Assembly (NCBI RefSeq): GCF_019904135.1
Contig: NZ_JAIOGQ010000002.1
Coordinates: 186,001 to 250,000 of the forward strand
Direction: 5' to 3'
Length of the DNA stretch: 64,000 bases
DNA from: Paenibacillus caui
GTDB lineage: Bacteria > Bacillota > Bacilli > Paenibacillales > Paenibacillaceae
In this document: one piece after another, positions 52,959 through 60,729 of the stretch
Layout: every line of letters begins with the position of its first letter
Position numbering within the stretch: the stretch's first letter is position 1
Notes under the pieces: generated by a model
Told to the model about the DNA's origin: nothing
What the model saw: the letters and a program-made list of their open reading frames with translations, nothing else
Database searches by the model: none
Made by a program: the position numbers and the translations under genes

Positions 52959-53867
52959 CTATTTGACGCCATTATAGACAAAGGCGCGGATAATTTGACG
53001 CTGGGCAAAAAAGAAAACGATCAGAATCGGCAGCACCAGAATGAGATTCCCTGCCATCAGGATGTTCCAGGTTGCGACCCCTTCCACTTCCCGGATCTTC
53101 GCGATCCCGAGAGGCAGCGTCCGGGCCGTTTCATCCGTTGTCATGACGAGCGGCCAGAAGTAATCGTTCCAATGGGCGATGAAGCTGAACAAGGCAAAGG
53201 TAATCAGCACCGGTCTTACGAGCGGCACCATGATGTTCAGGATCACTTTCCATTCTTTCGCGTTATCCAGCCTTGCCGCTTCAATCAATTCCTCCGGCAC
53301 CTGTTTAAAGGCCTGACGCAGGAGAAAGATTCCAAATGCGCTGGACGCGAACGGAAGGATGAGACCAAGATGGGTATTGAGCAGCTTCCAGGCGCTGAGC
53401 TCCAGATAGACCGGCAGGAAGATCAGCTGGGATGGAATCATCAGCGTAATCATTACCATCCCGAACAACAAGCCGGATCCCTTGAACTGATAGCGTGCAA
53501 AGGCATAGGCTGCCGGAATAATTGTAAGCATCTGCAGCGCCAGGATGCAGACTGCAATGACGACGCTGTTCACAAAATATTGCAGAAACGGCCCTGAGCT
53601 CCACGCCTCGGAAAAATTTTGCCAGACCGGATTTTTCGGAATCCACTCGGGCGGAAAAACCATCGTCTCAGGCATTGTTTTTAATGAAGTGGAGATCATC
53701 CATGCAAATGGCAGGGCAAAAATGAGCACCAAAAGCAGAAGGCCGATGAGATTAACGGCTCGTATCGCCATGTTGGCCCCTTTGGCCATCCATGCTTCCT
53801 TGCCGGCAGATTGAAACCAAACCCGCCCCTCAGCGATCGTGCGGTTTGCTTCTTTCAAAGGATTCAC
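52959..53867 (-). CDS. ugpE: Sn-glycerol-3-phosphate/sugar ABC permease (UgpE-like)
   Basis: A 302-residue CUT1-family permease with six segments and the ATPase-contact loop EELIEAARLDNAKEWKVILNIMVPLVRP. The remainder (FPPEWIPKNPVWQNF..., LPLGIAKIREVEG) fits UgpE/MalG. It pairs with UgpA upstream (17-base gap). Assigned to glycerol-3-phosphate because of GlpP and GDPD in the same cluster; a sugar-type CUT1 importer cannot be fully excluded. Confidence 0.82.
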   Translation of the reverse strand: MNPLKEANRTIAEGRVWFQSAGKEAWMAKGANMAIRAVNLIGLLLLVLIFALPFAWMISTSLKTMPETMVFPPEWIPKNPVWQNFSEAWSSGPFLQYFVNSVVIAVCILALQMLTIIPAAYAFARYQFKGSGLLFGMVMITLMIPSQLIFLPVYLELSAWKLLNTHLGLILPFASSAFGIFLLRQAFKQVPEELIEAARLDNAKEWKVILNIMVPLVRPVLITFALFSFIAHWNDYFWPLVMTTDETARTLPLGIAKIREVEGVATWNILMAGNLILVLPILIVFFFAQRQIIRAFVYNGVK

Positions 53868-53884
53868 CTCTTTATAAGCGGTAA

Positions 53885-54757
53885 TTAGCGATAATGAATG
53901 CGATTAGACAAAAGCTTGAAGTACAGCAGGGTCAGGAGACCGACAATGACCAGCAGGACAACGCCAGCCGCGGAGGCGTATCCGATCTTGAAGAATCTGA
54001 AGCCGTAGTCATAGATATAATAGACGAGCGTATTGGTAGAGTTGACCGGTCCCCCCTGGGTCATGATCGCGATGGTTTCGAAGACCTGGAATGAGCTGAT
54101 CATGTTGATAATGACCAGAAAGAAGACCGTTGGCGACAGCATCGGAAAGGTCAGCCTGGCAAAGGTCTTCCATGGTCTGGATTGGTCCAGGTTAGCCGCT
54201 TCATAAATGTCCTTCGGGATGCTCTGCAGCCCGGCGATAAACACCAAAGTGTTAAAGCCGATCCCTTTCCACACAGCCACAATCACCAGAGAGATCAGCG
54301 ATGTGCTGGGATGGGATAGCCACGGCAGCTTTTCAAAGCCGAATAACCCGATCGCCCAGTTGAGCAGACCGTACTCCGGATCCATCAGCCAGCTCCAGAG
54401 CAAGGAGATGGACACCAAAGAGATGATGTGCGGACTGAAGATCGCGCCCTGCACAAAACCGTAAAAGACTCCGGTTCGATTCAGCCAGACTGCAAACAGC
54501 AAAGAGATTCCAATCGTTAACGAGACGGTCAGAAGCATGTAGACCAAAGAATTTTTCAATACCTGCATAAAGTCAGGGTCCTTAAACAGGTCGACAAAGT
54601 TTTGCAAGCCCACAAAGTTTTTGGTCGGACTGATGAAATTCCAATCAAACATGCTTAAATAGATCATGTAAAAAATCGGATAGATGAAAAAAACGGAAAA
54701 TACGAGAATGGCCGGAGCAACCATCCCGTAAGGGCGCAGCTTTTCCCACAGCGTCAT
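53885..54757 (-). CDS. ugpA: Sn-glycerol-3-phosphate/sugar ABC permease (UgpA-like)
   Basis: A 290-residue CUT1-family permease: PYGMVAPAILVFSVFFIYPIFYMIYLSMFDW opens it and the loop PKDIYEAANLDQSRPWKTFARLTFPMLSP contacts the ATPase. Six membrane segments. It starts one base after the stop of the ATPase gene and is followed by UgpE. Same functional reasoning as for its partner. Confidence 0.82.
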   Translation of the reverse strand: MTLWEKLRPYGMVAPAILVFSVFFIYPIFYMIYLSMFDWNFISPTKNFVGLQNFVDLFKDPDFMQVLKNSLVYMLLTVSLTIGISLLFAVWLNRTGVFYGFVQGAIFSPHIISLVSISLLWSWLMDPEYGLLNWAIGLFGFEKLPWLSHPSTSLISLVIVAVWKGIGFNTLVFIAGLQSIPKDIYEAANLDQSRPWKTFARLTFPMLSPTVFFLVIINMISSFQVFETIAIMTQGGPVNSTNTLVYYIYDYGFRFFKIGYASAAGVVLLVIVGLLTLLYFKLLSNRIHYR

Positions 54758-54758
54758 T

Positions 54759-55832
54759 TTACTTCCCCCCTACGAAAGACAGGCTTTTCTCCCGCGCTTC
54801 AATCCCGCGGATTCGCTGTCCGTCCGGAGCAAAATAATAAAGCTGCTCATAAGGGATGGTCACCTTAATTTGGCTGTTCATCTCCATCGGCTCAAGGAAG
54901 GTCTTGACGAAGAAGACTCCTGCCTTCGACTTGATTTGATAAATGGTTTCTGCCCCCAGGCTCTCACGGGTCACGATCTCTCCGTCCAACGTAAACCCTT
55001 CCCGGTGAAGATCCTGCTTCATCAGTACATGTTCCGGCCGGAAACCCAAATAGCCGATCCGCTCGGCAGCCGGGATATGAAGTCCCTGCACTTCGCTGAA
55101 ATTCAGGATGTTCATGGCGGGAGTGCCGATAAACTGGGCGGTAAAAAGATTTTCCGGATCGCCGTACAGTTTTGCAGGGGAAGCGGCCTGCTGAATGACG
55201 CCTTGATTCATAACAACGATGACATCCCCCATCGACATCGCTTCCACCTGATCATGGGTTACGTAAACAAATGTGGTTCCGAGCCTCCGGTGAAGCTGAA
55301 TCAGCTCGGTTCTCATCTGATTGCGCAGCTTGGCGTCCAGATTGGAGAGCGGCTCGTCAAGAATGAATACTTTCGGCTGCTTCACCATGGCCCGGGCCAG
55401 GGCTACTCTTTGGCGTTGTCCCCCGGAGAGCATTTGCGGCTTTTTATTGAGATAAGACGTTAACCCCACGATCTCAGAGATGTCGTGAATCAAGGTATCC
55501 CGTTCCTGCTTAGGTACCTTTCTGTTTTTCAATCCGAATTCAATATTCTCGCGCACCGTCATCGTTGGATAGAGAGCGTAATTCTGAAAGACCATCGCCA
55601 CATCGCGAAGTCCGGGGGCAATGTGGTTCACGGAGCGGCCGCCGATGAGGATGTCCCCGCTCGTTTGTTTGTCGAGCCCGGCAATCATTCTCAAGGTGGT
55701 AGATTTCCCGCAGCCCGACGGGCCGACCAATACCGTGAACGATCCGTCTTCAATGGTGAGGTTCAGGTTCTTGATGACTTCTTCGTCCTTGAACTTTTTT
55801 CCGATATTCTTCAATTCAATTTTCGCCATCAT
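54759..55832 (-). CDS. ugpC: Sn-glycerol-3-phosphate ABC ATPase (UgpC/MsmX-like)
   Basis: A 357-residue ATPase of the MalK/UgpC/MsmX group: VGPSGCGKSTTLRMIAGLD (Walker A near 40), LSGGQRQRVALARAM, VFILDEPLSNLDAKLR, THDQVEAM and a C-terminal TOBE-type regulatory domain (FRPEHVLMKQD...). Start at 55832 (MMAKIELKN) with GGGAGAG upstream; an earlier ATG lacks a site. Energises the UgpA/UgpE pair. Such ATPases can be shared between several importers. Confidence 0.9.
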   Translation of the reverse strand: MMAKIELKNIGKKFKDEEVIKNLNLTIEDGSFTVLVGPSGCGKSTTLRMIAGLDKQTSGDILIGGRSVNHIAPGLRDVAMVFQNYALYPTMTVRENIEFGLKNRKVPKQERDTLIHDISEIVGLTSYLNKKPQMLSGGQRQRVALARAMVKQPKVFILDEPLSNLDAKLRNQMRTELIQLHRRLGTTFVYVTHDQVEAMSMGDVIVVMNQGVIQQAASPAKLYGDPENLFTAQFIGTPAMNILNFSEVQGLHIPAAERIGYLGFRPEHVLMKQDLHREGFTLDGEIVTRESLGAETIYQIKSKAGVFFVKTFLEPMEMNSQIKVTIPYEQLYYFAPDGQRIRGIEAREKSLSFVGGK

Positions 55833-55858
55833 GGTCTCTCCCTTCGTCAAGCTTTATG

Positions 55859-56731
55859 TCAAGCTTTATAACGTACAGTTTCTTCCTCTTTGGCTTGCTG
55901 AATATCGTTCAGAAGCTGGACCAGCTCGTCTAAGGAATGGAGGCGCAAATCCAAACGTTCAAGTTCAACGCTCGAATAAGGGGAAATGTAGCAGGTTCTG
56001 CCGCCCATGCGCTTCACAGGATAAAGGTCGTTCCACGGGTTATCCCCGATCGACAAGATCTCATGAGGCTGATATCCTTGATCCAGCAGCGATTGAAAGA
56101 ACTTTTGGATTCCCTGCGGCTTATCCGCGCCGCAATGGATTTCATCAAAATACGAAATGATCTTCATGTACTCCAGGAAGTCGATGCCGGATTGTTCGTT
56201 GCTGTTGGTCATCAGTATTTTTTTGTCAACCGCATCCGTCGTTCGAATCGCTTCAAACAGCTCGTTGTGGCAGGAGAACTGATAAGGTTCGAGAATCATT
56301 TCTTCGCGGACCCGGTCATAAGCCTTGATCAGCTTTTCTTTCGAAATCTTGAACTTTTGACTAATCGCCTCGACAATTCCCCATGGATCACCCATATAAT
56401 GATGGCCGGGATCGTCAAGCGAAAGTTGCCCGTACCGCTTCATAAACTCCTGCTGGTCTACCGTTTCACCTTCCCACGTAAGGGCCTCTACAAAACGGCC
56501 TCCATCATGCACCAGCACTACATTGTCCTCATGATGACAGAAATGGCCCAATTTGACCGCGTGCTCTCCGGACAAAATGCTGGCCGCCTCCCGTATGGCG
56601 GCTTCCGTCTCGGCTTCCAATTCCGTTCCTTCGAGCAGGTAGCGGATGTACCTATCCATAAAGGAATCTTCCTGATACAAAGTTCCATCCATATCAAATA
56701 CAATCACTTTTATCTCAGCTAACCCGTTCAT
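55859..56731 (-). CDS. HAD-family phosphatase (possible glycerol-phosphatase)
   Basis: A 290-residue HAD hydrolase: VIVFDMDGTLYQEDSF (nucleophile Asp and acid Asp), ILMTNSNEQS (motif II), K in CGADKPQGIQ (motif III) and ILSIGDNPWNDLYPVKRMG (motif IV). Starts at MNGLAEIK after GAGGCGG; an ATG ten codons earlier has no site. Lying inside the Ugp operon, it may dephosphorylate imported glycerol-3-phosphate, releasing glycerol and phosphate. That is inference from context; HAD specificities cannot be read from motifs. Confidence 0.8.
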   Translation of the reverse strand: MNGLAEIKVIVFDMDGTLYQEDSFMDRYIRYLLEGTELEAETEAAIREAASILSGEHAVKLGHFCHHEDNVVLVHDGGRFVEALTWEGETVDQQEFMKRYGQLSLDDPGHHYMGDPWGIVEAISQKFKISKEKLIKAYDRVREEMILEPYQFSCHNELFEAIRTTDAVDKKILMTNSNEQSGIDFLEYMKIISYFDEIHCGADKPQGIQKFFQSLLDQGYQPHEILSIGDNPWNDLYPVKRMGGRTCYISPYSSVELERLDLRLHSLDELVQLLNDIQQAKEEETVRYKA

Positions 56732-56857
56732 TCCATACACCGCCTCTCTGTCAGTTGCCATGCTGTAACCCCGAAAGCCGCAAGCGATATAGGAAGGCCG
56801 ACTTTTCGAAACTGGAAGTCAGCTCTTCCTTACGTCATTGGAGCTTTTAAGCCTGAT

Positions 56858-58150
56858 TTATTTCTTCAGAAGACTGTTTGCTTTTTCCGCAGCTTCATTC
56901 AAGGCCTCTTGCGGCGTTACGTTCGGATCAAGAATGGCTTTCTCAATGGAGGATCTTACGATCTTCGCCACTTCCGGATATGCATTCTCCATCGGGCGCG
57001 GTCTCGCATATTCGAGTTGATCCACTGCTACTTTGTATTGCGGAAATTCTTTGAAATGCTGCTGCAATTCTTCGCTTTCTACAGCGCTGACGCGGGTAGG
57101 CAGGTAGCCGACGTGTTTATGCTGATAAATGGTGTTCTCTTTGGAAGTCATAAATTTGATAAATGCCCAAGCCGCCTCTTTCTCTTCATCGCTAAGCTTG
57201 GAGGTCATGACCAATTGGCAGCCCCCGGTCGGAACGCCGTACGACTTGTTCGCAGGCATAAACGCAGTTGCCATTTCAAAGTTGTTCCCCTTGGCAATTT
57301 CAATGGCCGCCGAAACGCCTGCGGTTGAACCGAACTTGAAGGCGGAAAGCTGGTTTGCCCAATCCTTGTCCGCGTTAGCGCCTGCTTCATTACCTACCGT
57401 GATCTTCATAAGCCCGTCCATAGATAATTTCTTCCAGAACTCAACCGGAGCAACCCCTTCAGGTGAGTTAAAGGCTGCGCTTTTTCCGTCATCGGACAGC
57501 ATTTGTCCGCCGCTTTGAGCAACGAACCCTTCGTAAAACCAGATATCAGCAGGCATAGAGATCGCTGTCTTTCCTTTCTCTTTCAGGACACGCGCATATT
57601 GTTCGAATTCTTGCCAGTTCTTCGGACCGGCCGGATTGAGTCCCGCTTCCTTCAGCATGGAGACATTCTTATAAAGAATCGGGGTGCTGCGCATGAAAGG
57701 CAGACCATAAAGCTTGTCGTTGACGTAGGCGTTGCCCATGAGGCCTTTGATGAAATCATCCATCTTGACTTGATCCTTATCCCGCTCGGCAAAAGGAGTC
57801 AGCTCTTCCAGCATGCCGCTGTTTGCAAATACTCCGGTGGATGCGATCTCCAGATCGGATACCGCAGGCGCGTTTCCTGCCGCGAATGCAGCTTGAACTT
57901 TAGCGTGAAGATCGTCGTAATTGCCCTGGTGCTCCCCAATAACTTTATAGCGGTCCTGCGATTTGTTGAACTCATCTACTAAATGGAGCTTGGCTTCTTC
58001 AATTTTGTCCCCAAACGCGTACCAATACTTGATGGTAATCTTGTCCTTTCCTTCAGCGGCGGACGATGTTGAGGCGCTGTCCTTTCCGCATGCCGCCAGT
58101 GAAACCGCCATTAGGGCTGCAAGTGTGAGCAAACTCATTTTCTTAAACAT
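56858..58150 (-). CDS. ugpB: Sn-glycerol-3-phosphate-binding lipoprotein (UgpB-like)
   Basis: A 430-residue solute-binding lipoprotein: signal peptide and lipobox LAAC (Cys near 21), then ITIKYWYAFGDKIEEAKLHLVDEFNKSQ, VSDLEIASTGVFANSGMLEEL, PFMRSTPILYKNVSMLKEAGL, the UgpB-like set. The start ATG follows GAGGAGGG at five bases. First gene of the transporter operon. Upstream in the leader lies an intrinsic terminator that GlpP probably controls. A 126-base gap after it holds a small GGAAG/CTTCC hairpin that could moderate downstream expression. Confidence 0.88.
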   Translation of the reverse strand: MFKKMSLLTLAALMAVSLAACGKDSASTSSAAEGKDKITIKYWYAFGDKIEEAKLHLVDEFNKSQDRYKVIGEHQGNYDDLHAKVQAAFAAGNAPAVSDLEIASTGVFANSGMLEELTPFAERDKDQVKMDDFIKGLMGNAYVNDKLYGLPFMRSTPILYKNVSMLKEAGLNPAGPKNWQEFEQYARVLKEKGKTAISMPADIWFYEGFVAQSGGQMLSDDGKSAAFNSPEGVAPVEFWKKLSMDGLMKITVGNEAGANADKDWANQLSAFKFGSTAGVSAAIEIAKGNNFEMATAFMPANKSYGVPTGGCQLVMTSKLSDEEKEAAWAFIKFMTSKENTIYQHKHVGYLPTRVSAVESEELQQHFKEFPQYKVAVDQLEYARPRPMENAYPEVAKIVRSSIEKAILDPNVTPQEALNEAAEKANSLLKK

Positions 58151-58175
58151 GTAAACCCTCCTCATGAATGTAGTG

Positions 58176-58236
58176 AAAAAAGAAGAAACCTTATTCGAAC
58201 CGCTGGCGTGTCCGCCGGCAGTTTGATAAGGTTTCT
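58176..58236 (-). promoter_or_regulatory. Leader terminator of ugpB, probable GlpP antitermination site
   Basis: Minus strand: a perfect 11-bp stem (AGAAACCTTAT with ATAAGGTTTCT) enclosing an inner GC-rich stem, followed by TTCTTTTTT. It sits 26 bases before the ugpB start codon, so ugpB transcription must read through it. GlpP of Bacillus prevents termination at just such leader terminators in response to glycerol-3-phosphate. It may also act as the terminator of glpP itself. Confidence 0.65.
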
Positions 58237-58324
58237 CCTAAGCTCCACCTGTTAGCTATTTACTTGTTACTCTCATCATATCGCCTGTTTATCAACAGAG
58301 TATTAAGCGGTTATCAGAATTGCG

Positions 58325-58966
58325 TTAACAATTTAAAGCGATGTCCCGGTGATTCGCGTCGATAGAAGACAACGTTTCGCGCCAGAGCTCCGGTTTAGAT
58401 GAAGAAACCGCAGTTGCGCCATATCTGATGCATTCGAGGGTCTCGCTTCGTGCTGACAGCAGCCCCCCGGAAATGATCGGGACCGACGTGAAGCTCTTCA
58501 CCGTTTCGATCATTTGCGGAATGCGTGCTGGCATAACCTCGATAATGTCCGGCTCTACCTGCTCAAGGCTTTTGGCCATGTTATCCAGCACCTCGGTATC
58601 CACGAGAAAGAAACGCTGGATCGTAATCAGGCCCATTTTCTTCACGTTTTTTACAACGTTTGTCTTCGTCGTGATGATGCCTGTTGGTTGAATCGCCTTG
58701 GCCAAGTATTCAAGACCGTAGCAGTCGGTGCTTAACCCCCCGATCTTCTCCAAATGCAGGAAGACAGGGACGTGATGCGCTTTGAACAAGTCCACATATC
58801 CTTTAATGACACCAATGTGGCCGGTAAGCAGGAACACGCCGCTTAACTGATTACGAAGGGATAAAGCCGTCTCGATTTGTTTCGGGTTCTTGATGGAAGC
58901 GATCATCCGGTGCGTTTTTAATCGATCGAAGAACACCTCTTCATCTCTTCGTTTCTTCACTGTCAT
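58325..58966 (-). CDS. glpP: Glycerol-3-phosphate-responsive antiterminator GlpP
   Basis: A 213-residue GlpP, an RNA-binding antiterminator activated by glycerol-3-phosphate. Evidence: HRMIASIKNPKQIETALSLRNQLSGVFLLTGHIG, VFLHLEKIGGLSTD, GIITTKTNVVKNVKKMGLITIQRFFLVDTE, DIIEVMPARIPQMI and PIISGGLLSARSET, all in GlpP order. It overlaps the upstream phosphoesterase gene by four bases and lies directly before the Ugp transport operon, with a leader terminator in between. Strong functional link to glycerol-3-phosphate use. Confidence 0.93.
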   Translation of the reverse strand: MTVKKRRDEEVFFDRLKTHRMIASIKNPKQIETALSLRNQLSGVFLLTGHIGVIKGYVDLFKAHHVPVFLHLEKIGGLSTDCYGLEYLAKAIQPTGIITTKTNVVKNVKKMGLITIQRFFLVDTEVLDNMAKSLEQVEPDIIEVMPARIPQMIETVKSFTSVPIISGGLLSARSETLECIRYGATAVSSSKPELWRETLSSIDANHRDIALNC

Positions 58967-59808
58967 ACCTCCTGATTGACTGCTGTCCGTAAGCTGATCG
59001 TGCCTTCACGTTCCAATTCTTTACCGCGCGCATCAGGATTTGGCGTAAAGTGGTTCATATGTTTGTGCAGAACAGGTGCATGCTTCGTTAGAATCTCGTC
59101 TGCGACATCAAGAGCCGAAATTCGAATCTCCTCCTGGCCAACTTCTACTATTCGAAAAGCTTGCTGATCAAGACAAGCAGACAATTGGACAAATGTCCAG
59201 TTTTTCTGCCGGACAATCGAATCGACATGCGTATGACCGTTAAAATAGATTCCCGTTCCTTGCTTCTGCCCCAGCACCTGCCACATGTCAATGTCCGGAT
59301 GAATGGAACCTTTTTCAGCGTCGGATCCTTTCGTTGTGTTAAATACCGGATGATGGGCAAACACCAAAAGCGGCTTAGTTCCAGATGCCCTTACAACCCC
59401 TTCCAACCACTGCAGCTGTTCTTCGTCAACATGCCCTCCCCAATCGGCGTAGTCCATTTCCTTTGCGGTATCGAGAAAAGCCAGCACCGCACGCTCGGTT
59501 TCAATCGAATGGTACCGGGCTTGTCCGGTAATTTGGAGGACTTCATTTCTTGTTTGAGCATACAGATCATGATTTCCCAGTACCTGATAGAACGTTCTTT
59601 CTTTATTCTCTAACAGCTTATAAACATTTCGCAGTTCCGTGGCTGTTCCATAATTGGTCAAATCTCCAAGAGCAATATGAACATCGGCATCAACCTCCAA
59701 AAAGCGTCCAAGCAAGGTTCGATAGAAGGCATCGCTTGCTTCAAGCCATCCCGGGACCCCTTCGTCCAGACCGTGGAAATGTAAATCCCCCATCAGAACA
59801 AGTTTCAT
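58963..59808 (-). CDS. Metallophosphoesterase (phosphodiesterase)
   Basis: A 281-residue cytoplasmic calcineurin-like phosphoesterase: LMGDLHFHG (D-x-H), IALGDLTNYG (GD), VLGNHDLYA (GNHD), VFAHHPVFN and YFNGHTHVDS (GHTH) give a complete dinuclear site. No signal peptide. First gene of the glpP unit. It may cleave imported glycerophosphodiesters to glycerol-3-phosphate, complementing the external GDPD; this is contextual inference. Confidence 0.85.
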   Translation of the reverse strand: MKLVLMGDLHFHGLDEGVPGWLEASDAFYRTLLGRFLEVDADVHIALGDLTNYGTATELRNVYKLLENKERTFYQVLGNHDLYAQTRNEVLQITGQARYHSIETERAVLAFLDTAKEMDYADWGGHVDEEQLQWLEGVVRASGTKPLLVFAHHPVFNTTKGSDAEKGSIHPDIDMWQVLGQKQGTGIYFNGHTHVDSIVRQKNWTFVQLSACLDQQAFRIVEVGQEEIRISALDVADEILTKHAPVLHKHMNHFTPNPDARGKELEREGTISLRTAVNQEV

Positions 59809-60005
59809 TATGCTCTCTCCTCTCGCGTTTCTTTAGGATATCGGTTTCGATATTTTCAGCATAGTTCATAAATGATAAGAGAGAGTAAAAACTAAATAAA
59901 AGTTTTGTAAGGAAACAGAGTTTCCTTATTTTTCCTTGCATGGATGCGTAAGGCCCGAGGTAAATTAAGCCTTATCCTATAGAATGAGGTGGTGTGGTTA
60001 ATCTC

Positions 60006-60653
60006 ATGTATTTGTCTCCCCATTTGTATCACCGGATTGTGCGCCCGCGATGGTTCACCAATAAATATATTCATGAGCACATCAAAAAGCTCACATCACT
60101 CGAGAACAGAAGTGTTCTTGATTTTGGCTGCGGTACAGGGGCAAACTGTACACTATGCGATGCGGATCGTTATTATGGCCTTGATCCGGATGCCCAAAGA
60201 ATACAATTTGCCAGACGGCTGCATCCGAAGCATATCTTTATGGTGTTTGACGAGGAGCGTATTCCGATACCGGATCAGTTCATCGATCTCATCTTGGTCA
60301 TCGCAGTGCTTCACCATATCCCGAACGAGCAAATTACCGCATATTTGCAAGAGTTCCGCAGAGTGCTAAAGCCCGGAGGAAAGATGATTATCATTGAGCC
60401 GTATTTAAGTCCGCGGCACAAATTCAACAACTGGTTTATGAACCGGTATGACGACGGTGAGTTTATTCGCAGCGAGGATGATTACTTGCAGCTGTTCCAA
60501 GGGCAGCAGTTCGAGCACAATGTGATCAAAAAATTCAGAAAATGCTTCTTCTACAACGAAATTTTGTTTACCGCCGCACCGGAGGGAAGTCAGCTGCAAG
60601 ACATGCAGGCGAAACTGCCTCTGTCTAACCTAAGAGCCAACACTGTACGTTAA
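60006..60653 (+). CDS. Class I SAM-dependent methyltransferase
   Basis: A 215-residue methyltransferase: SVLDFGCGTGANC (SAM motif I near residue 38), YGLDPDAQRI (motif II acidic residue) and PDQFIDLILVIAVLHHIPNEQI (post-I), then RRVLKPGGKMIIIEP (motif IV). Substrate unknown; the family spans ubiquinone-type and small-molecule methyltransferases. Start ambiguous: a GTG at 59994 has GAGG four bases upstream, the ATG at 60006 fits the family start. It is divergent from the glpP unit across a 185-base gap and convergent with the CoA dehydratase-like genes. Confidence 0.82.
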   Translation: MYLSPHLYHRIVRPRWFTNKYIHEHIKKLTSLENRSVLDFGCGTGANCTLCDADRYYGLDPDAQRIQFARRLHPKHIFMVFDEERIPIPDQFIDLILVIAVLHHIPNEQITAYLQEFRRVLKPGGKMIIIEPYLSPRHKFNNWFMNRYDDGEFIRSEDDYLQLFQGQQFEHNVIKKFRKCFFYNEILFTAAPEGSQLQDMQAKLPLSNLRANTVR

Positions 60654-60664
60654 ATCAACGTATG

Positions 60665-60714
60665 GAAAAAAGGGGCGTCCCGTAAGTTATCAAAACTTAC
60701 TTGGGACAGCCCCT
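60665..60714 (-). terminator. Terminator between methyltransferase and CoA-dehydratase-like genes
   Basis: Long stem: GGGGC, GTCCC and GTAAGTT pair with AACTTAC, GGGAC and GCCCC around loop TTTGAT-like bases; on minus a TTTTTT run follows. It can end both convergent transcripts. Strongly resembles the hairpin at 19675. Confidence 0.82.
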
Positions 60715-60729
60715 CTTCATTATGTTCCG

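Noticed and set aside
58240-58324. TTGATA/TATGAT pair upstream of the ugpB leader terminator as promoter
   Set aside because: The hexamers are only nine bases apart, incompatible with sigma-A spacing; a promoter here is likely but could not be pinned.
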